64,000 bases of DNA from Mycolicibacterium vaccae NBRC 14118 = CIP 105934 (GTDB lineage Bacteria; Actinomycetota; Actinomycetes; Mycobacteriales; Mycobacteriaceae): contig NZ_BCRS01000004.1 of assembly GCF_001552715.1 (NCBI RefSeq), positions 19,113 through 83,112 of the forward strand, in the 5' to 3' direction. Below the pieces are notes generated by a model. The model saw only the letters and a program-made list of their open reading frames with translations, searched no databases and was not told the origin of the DNA. The translations under genes and the position numbers were made by a program. Shown here piece by piece: positions 61,234 to 64,000 of this stretch (its first letter is position 1; each line of letters opens with the position of its first letter).

Positions 61234-62239
61234 GGACGTCATCGATGAATTTGTTGTCCACAGGGTTGGCGTCTCCACCGGCGAAATGGCCGTATATACC
61301 TGGAATGACCCGTAACTCGGCGTTCTGGATGTGGCTGACCGCGAACTCCTCGTCCTCGGGCGGGAAGTAGAGGTCCTTTTCGGCCGGCGCCACGATCATC
61401 TTGGCCTTGATCGTCTTCAGCGCCGCGACCTGGTCGCCGTCGAACCCGCGGCCCGGTGTCGCGCCGACGTTGCCATTCTGCCAGGTCCACAGCATCGCCA
61501 GCAGATTGTTGGGATCGCGGCGGTCGAGGAAGAAGCCCTCCCAGAAGCCGACGAGAAAGTCCTCGAGCGAGGAGTAACCCATCTTCTTGTACTCCTGCTC
61601 CCAGTAGAAGGCCTGCGAGAAACCCCACCCGGCATAGACGCGGGCGGCGGCGCGCAGCCCTCTGACGGGCTTGTCGGTGTACCAGCCCTCCTTGAACGCT
61701 GCGTCCGCCGTCAGAGCGGCCTTGACGCCTTCGAGGAACACGATGTTGTGCTCGCTGGTCTTGGAGGAGCCGCAGAACGGCATCGCACGCTCCACCATGT
61801 CCGGATAGCTGACGGCCCACTGGTAGGTCTGCCCGGCACCCATCGACCAGCCGGTCACGAGTGCCAGTGTCTCGATGCCGAACGACCGCACGAGCTTGTG
61901 CTGCTGCTCGACCTGGTCGTAGAAGGTGACGTTCGGGAACCGCGCCGCATCGTAGGGCGGAGGCGTGTTGGACGGCGAGGTCGACAGCCCGTTGCCCAAC
62001 ATGTTCGGGACGATGATGAAGTACTTCGCCGGATCCAGAGCCATCCCGTCGCCGATCAACCACTCGTTGTCCCAGTGGCGGCCGGAGTACCACGTCGGGA
62101 ACACGACCGCGTTCGTCTTGTCGGCATTGAGCTCGCCGTAGGTCTTGTACGCGAGCTTCGCGTCGCGCAGCGTCGCGCCGTGCTGGAGCGTCACATCGCC
62201 GAGGTCGAAGATCTCGTAGTCCTGCGGGAACTCATCCAT
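61211..62239 (-). CDS. MetX-like alpha/beta-hydrolase
   Basis: A 342-residue alpha/beta-hydrolase of the homoserine O-acetyltransferase superfamily. S132 in GWSMGAGQ is the nucleophile, with APAEKDLYFPPED (Asp) and IYGHFAGGDAN (His) completing the triad. LAYKTYGELNADKTNAVVFPTWYSGRHWDNEW is the MetX-like N terminus. It may be an acyltransferase or hydrolase rather than true MetX, because the oxyanion and homoserine-binding residues are not clearly kept. ATG 62239 is used; GTG 62245 is possible. Confidence 0.82.
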   Translation of the reverse strand: MDEFPQDYEIFDLGDVTLQHGATLRDAKLAYKTYGELNADKTNAVVFPTWYSGRHWDNEWLIGDGMALDPAKYFIIVPNMLGNGLSTSPSNTPPPYDAARFPNVTFYDQVEQQHKLVRSFGIETLALVTGWSMGAGQTYQWAVSYPDMVERAMPFCGSSKTSEHNIVFLEGVKAALTADAAFKEGWYTDKPVRGLRAAARVYAGWGFSQAFYWEQEYKKMGYSSLEDFLVGFWEGFFLDRRDPNNLLAMLWTWQNGNVGATPGRGFDGDQVAALKTIKAKMIVAPAEKDLYFPPEDEEFAVSHIQNAELRVIPGIYGHFAGGDANPVDNKFIDDVLKELLAD

Positions 62240-62352
62240 CGTCACGGCACCTCTTGTCGATTCCGGCACCGAAATGCCTTGATCCGTCGGAGCATAACGA
62301 AGTCCCCTGTCTGCGTCAGCGGGTCGCTCGGATTGCAGGGACGTCCTCGGCT

Positions 62353-62931
62353 TCAACCATGGAGTCGGGGTTGGTAGACGAGTTCCTGGATTCTGCCGTC
62401 GAGCGTGCGGCTCTCGATCATCTCCAGATCGAAATCGGCCGCGCCCTGAAAGATCGGATCGTCACCGGTCCGGCCGGTGATCACCGGGAAGATCGTCAAC
62501 TGAATGCGGTCCACGAGACCGGCGGCCATCAGTGCCCGGTTCATCGACAGGCTGCCGTGCGAACGCAACGGCACGTCGGACTCCTGCTTGAGGGCGGCGA
62601 CGACGTCGACGGCGTCCCCATTCGCAAGGGTCGCATCGCGCCAGTCGAGAGGTCCCGCCAGAGTTGTCGACACCACCGTCGCCGGAAGGCTGACCATCCT
62701 GGTGACCCAGGGATCACGGATGGCCTCCTCGGTGTCCGATTCCAGCATCTGGGTGAACGCCTGATAGGTGTTGCGCCCGAATATCATCCGCTGATCCGTC
62801 GCATACTGGGCGAGGCGGTGGGCGAGGAGTTCGGGGCCCTGCTTGCCCCAGTAGCCGCCCCAATCCCCACCGCGGATACCGCCCCAGCCGTCCAGGCTGG
62901 AGAAGACGTCGAACGTGTAGGTGGTGGCCAT
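62353..62931 (-). CDS. Dihydrofolate-reductase/RibD C-terminal-like protein
   Basis: A 192-residue DHFR-fold protein of the RibD_C/YyaP type. TYTFDVFSSLDGW is the first strand, MIFGRNTYQAF the NADPH strand-turn, and SHGSLSMNRALMAAGLVDRIQLTIFPVITG the conserved C-terminal strand pair. Such stand-alone domains are presumed NADPH reductases of unknown substrate. GGAGG lies just before the ATG. Confidence 0.9.
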   Translation of the reverse strand: MATTYTFDVFSSLDGWGGIRGGDWGGYWGKQGPELLAHRLAQYATDQRMIFGRNTYQAFTQMLESDTEEAIRDPWVTRMVSLPATVVSTTLAGPLDWRDATLANGDAVDVVAALKQESDVPLRSHGSLSMNRALMAAGLVDRIQLTIFPVITGRTGDDPIFQGAADFDLEMIESRTLDGRIQELVYQPRLHG

Positions 62932-63040
62932 GGGGCCCTCCTTCGGCTGCGGCTGACAGGGTGTGTCAGTGCAGACGAGGCCCCGGCGCGAAAGTCATCG
63001 TCGTTGTGATCTGACGCCGCGCTCCGTCAGCGAGTCGCGG

Positions 63041-64000
63041 TCACTCGTCGGACTCGCCTGTGTCGGAGTCCTGCGTGGCCGGCGTGGACGGAACTTCCTT
63101 CTCCGCCCGGGCTTCGGTCTGCTCAGAGTCGGTCGCGGCCTGCTCAGAGGTGCTCTCCTCAGCGTCCTTCTCCTCCACGGCGGCCTCGTCCGACACGGCC
63201 TCCTCCAGCGCGGCCTCTACGTCGGCGTCATCGATGTCCGGCGAATCCGCCGGATCCGTCTCCGACGACCTACGCGCGGAACGTTCTGCGGTGTCGTCGG
63301 CGCCGGCGAGGGCATCGGTGTCGGCCTCGGCATCCTCGACCGTGAGCGCGCCGGAGGACCTCTGCGCCGGGGCCTGGCCCGGCACCGCGAGGGGCAGCGT
63401 CGGATGCGGAGGCAGCGCGTCCACCCAGCCTGCAGGCCGGTCCAGGGGCGGCCGGGAGATGGGGAGCGGGTTGACCTCCGGCTGCGTGAGCGCGATCTGG
63501 TCGATGGCGAAGAAGACCACGGATTCGACGAGGTCGCGGCCGATGTCGCCGAGATTGGTCAACAGGCCTTCACCGCGAAGAATGTCGGTGCCGTTGAAGA
63601 TGACGCTGGCCACGATGCTCTCGGCGAAGTTGAACGCGATGTAGAGCTGCTTGCCCAGGTAGCCGAGCTGGTTGGCGAACGCGGTGAAGTTGGTGCGGAC
63701 CGCGAGACGGAAATCGATGAACGCCTGATCGATCGCATCCAGCGCCGAGGCCGCCGCCACCACCTCTTCCACCGCGGCGGCGGGCGCGTCCTGGTCGCCG
63801 GCACGCGTCGTCGCGTGCGGTGCGAACGCGCCGGGCACACGGGCCACCTCCGCAAGGTCGACTGACTCGTCCACGCGGTCACCGATCACCACCAGTGGGT
63901 GGGTCGCCGGCGCCGGGGTACCCGTCCGAGCCGCAGCCCCGGGCCGGGGTGCGGCCCGGACCGGCGCAGAGCGCAGCGGCCAGGGAGGCAGCGCGCGCGA
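63041..64000 (-). CDS. Hypothetical acidic-tailed protein (5' end outside window)
   Basis: The minus-strand frame is open from the stop at 63041 to the window edge (319 residues visible). A Pro/Ala-rich N-terminal stretch is followed by a helical region of about 100 residues (ALDAIDQAFIDFRLAVRTNFTAFANQ ... LYIAFNFAESIVASVIFNG). After LTQPEVNPLPISRPP, a long tail is very rich in Glu, Asp, Ala and Ser and is probably disordered. A GTG at 63892 could start a shorter form, but the frame continues upstream with protein-like sequence. I do not recognise the family. Confidence 0.65.
   Translation of the reverse strand, partial: SRALPPWPLRSAPVRAAPRPGAAARTGTPAPATHPLVVIGDRVDESVDLAEVARVPGAFAPHATTRAGDQDAPAAAVEEVVAAASALDAIDQAFIDFRLAVRTNFTAFANQLGYLGKQLYIAFNFAESIVASVIFNGTDILRGEGLLTNLGDIGRDLVESVVFFAIDQIALTQPEVNPLPISRPPLDRPAGWVDALPPHPTLPLAVPGQAPAQRSSGALTVEDAEADTDALAGADDTAERSARRSSETDPADSPDIDDADVEAALEEAVSDEAAVEEKDAEESTSEQAATDSEQTEARAEKEVPSTPATQDSDTGESDE

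Noticed and set aside
61211..62239. True homoserine O-acetyltransferase MetX
   Set aside because: The fold matches but no metY/metX-type neighbours exist and homoserine-binding residues are not clear, so only a MetX-like label is given.
1..64000. CRISPR arrays, tRNA or rRNA genes, transposases, phage genes
   Set aside because: No regularly spaced repeats, no cloverleaf or rRNA sequence and no transposase or integrase motifs were seen on either strand.

Overview
The window is high-GC, densely coded DNA from an actinobacterium, most likely a fast-growing Mycolicibacterium/Mycobacterium. This rests on an LppW-type lipoprotein, a Tat-exported Rv2525c-like DUF1906 protein, a CrtL-type lycopene cyclase, a MpaB/DUF2236 oxygenase, hemerythrin and GlsB stress proteins, frequent GTG starts, and many TetR regulators paired with oxidoreductases. 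No rRNA, tRNA, CRISPR array, phage gene or insertion sequence was seen. It reads as an accessory catabolic stretch of chromosome.

Layout. 1-5.7 kb: the end of an aldehyde dehydrogenase, a pyridoxamine-phosphate-oxidase-fold protein, a PucR regulator divergent from a DadA-RidA pair (amino-acid deamination), and pdxS. 5.9-9.8 kb: a tiny acidic/proline-rich protein whose 3' end recurs 3.7 kb away as an orphan tail, a truncated hydrolase, a TupA-type ATP-grasp protein, a membrane-anchored adenylate cyclase and a flavin monooxygenase. 9.8-17.5 kb: a complete uptake-and-processing operon with a divergent DeoR regulator, lipoprotein binding protein, double ATPase, permease, FGGY kinase and M81/MlrC-like metalloprotein. 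17.8-26.9 kb: a methyltransferase, an oxygenase behind a clear promoter-operator, a 5'-truncated aldo/keto reductase, an SDR/TetR pair, SurE, a PfkB kinase, an orphan response regulator, GlsB and hemerythrin. 27.0-30.1 kb: lactate permease plus FAD lactate/glycolate oxidase. 30.1-34.4 kb: a TetX-like monooxygenase/TetR pair, a PIN protein and an SDR/TetR pair. 34.4-38.3 kb: a secreted sedolisin (S53), a zinc-ribbon polytopic membrane protein and a small lipoprotein. 38.9-45.0 kb: an SDR-SDR-TetR cluster, an LppW homologue, a lycopene cyclase and a secreted coiled-coil protein. 45.1-51.4 kb: a DeoR-controlled, translationally coupled operon with a glycerol-kinase-like FGGY kinase, a GlpA-like flavoprotein with a BFD [2Fe-2S] tail, a second flavoprotein, a 75-aa membrane protein and an EutH-family permease. 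51.4-55.8 kb: DUF1906, then gluconate permease/kinase with a divergent GntR regulator. 55.9-64 kb: DUF309, a glutamate-synthase-like FMN protein, a cupin, a threonine-dehydratase-like enzyme, an SDR/TetR pair, a MetX-like hydrolase, a RibD-like reductase and a partial acidic protein.

The strongest candidates for unusual systems are the 45-51 kb operon and the 9.8-17.5 kb operon. In the first, the kinase lacks the Arg that binds glycerol in GlpK, and the transporter is an ethanolamine-permease relative with no ethanolamine lyase genes. In the second, ribose-type import, a sugar kinase and an MlrC-like metalloprotein act on an unidentified substrate. Several regulator/target pairs also carry well-formed inverted-repeat operators that can be read directly.
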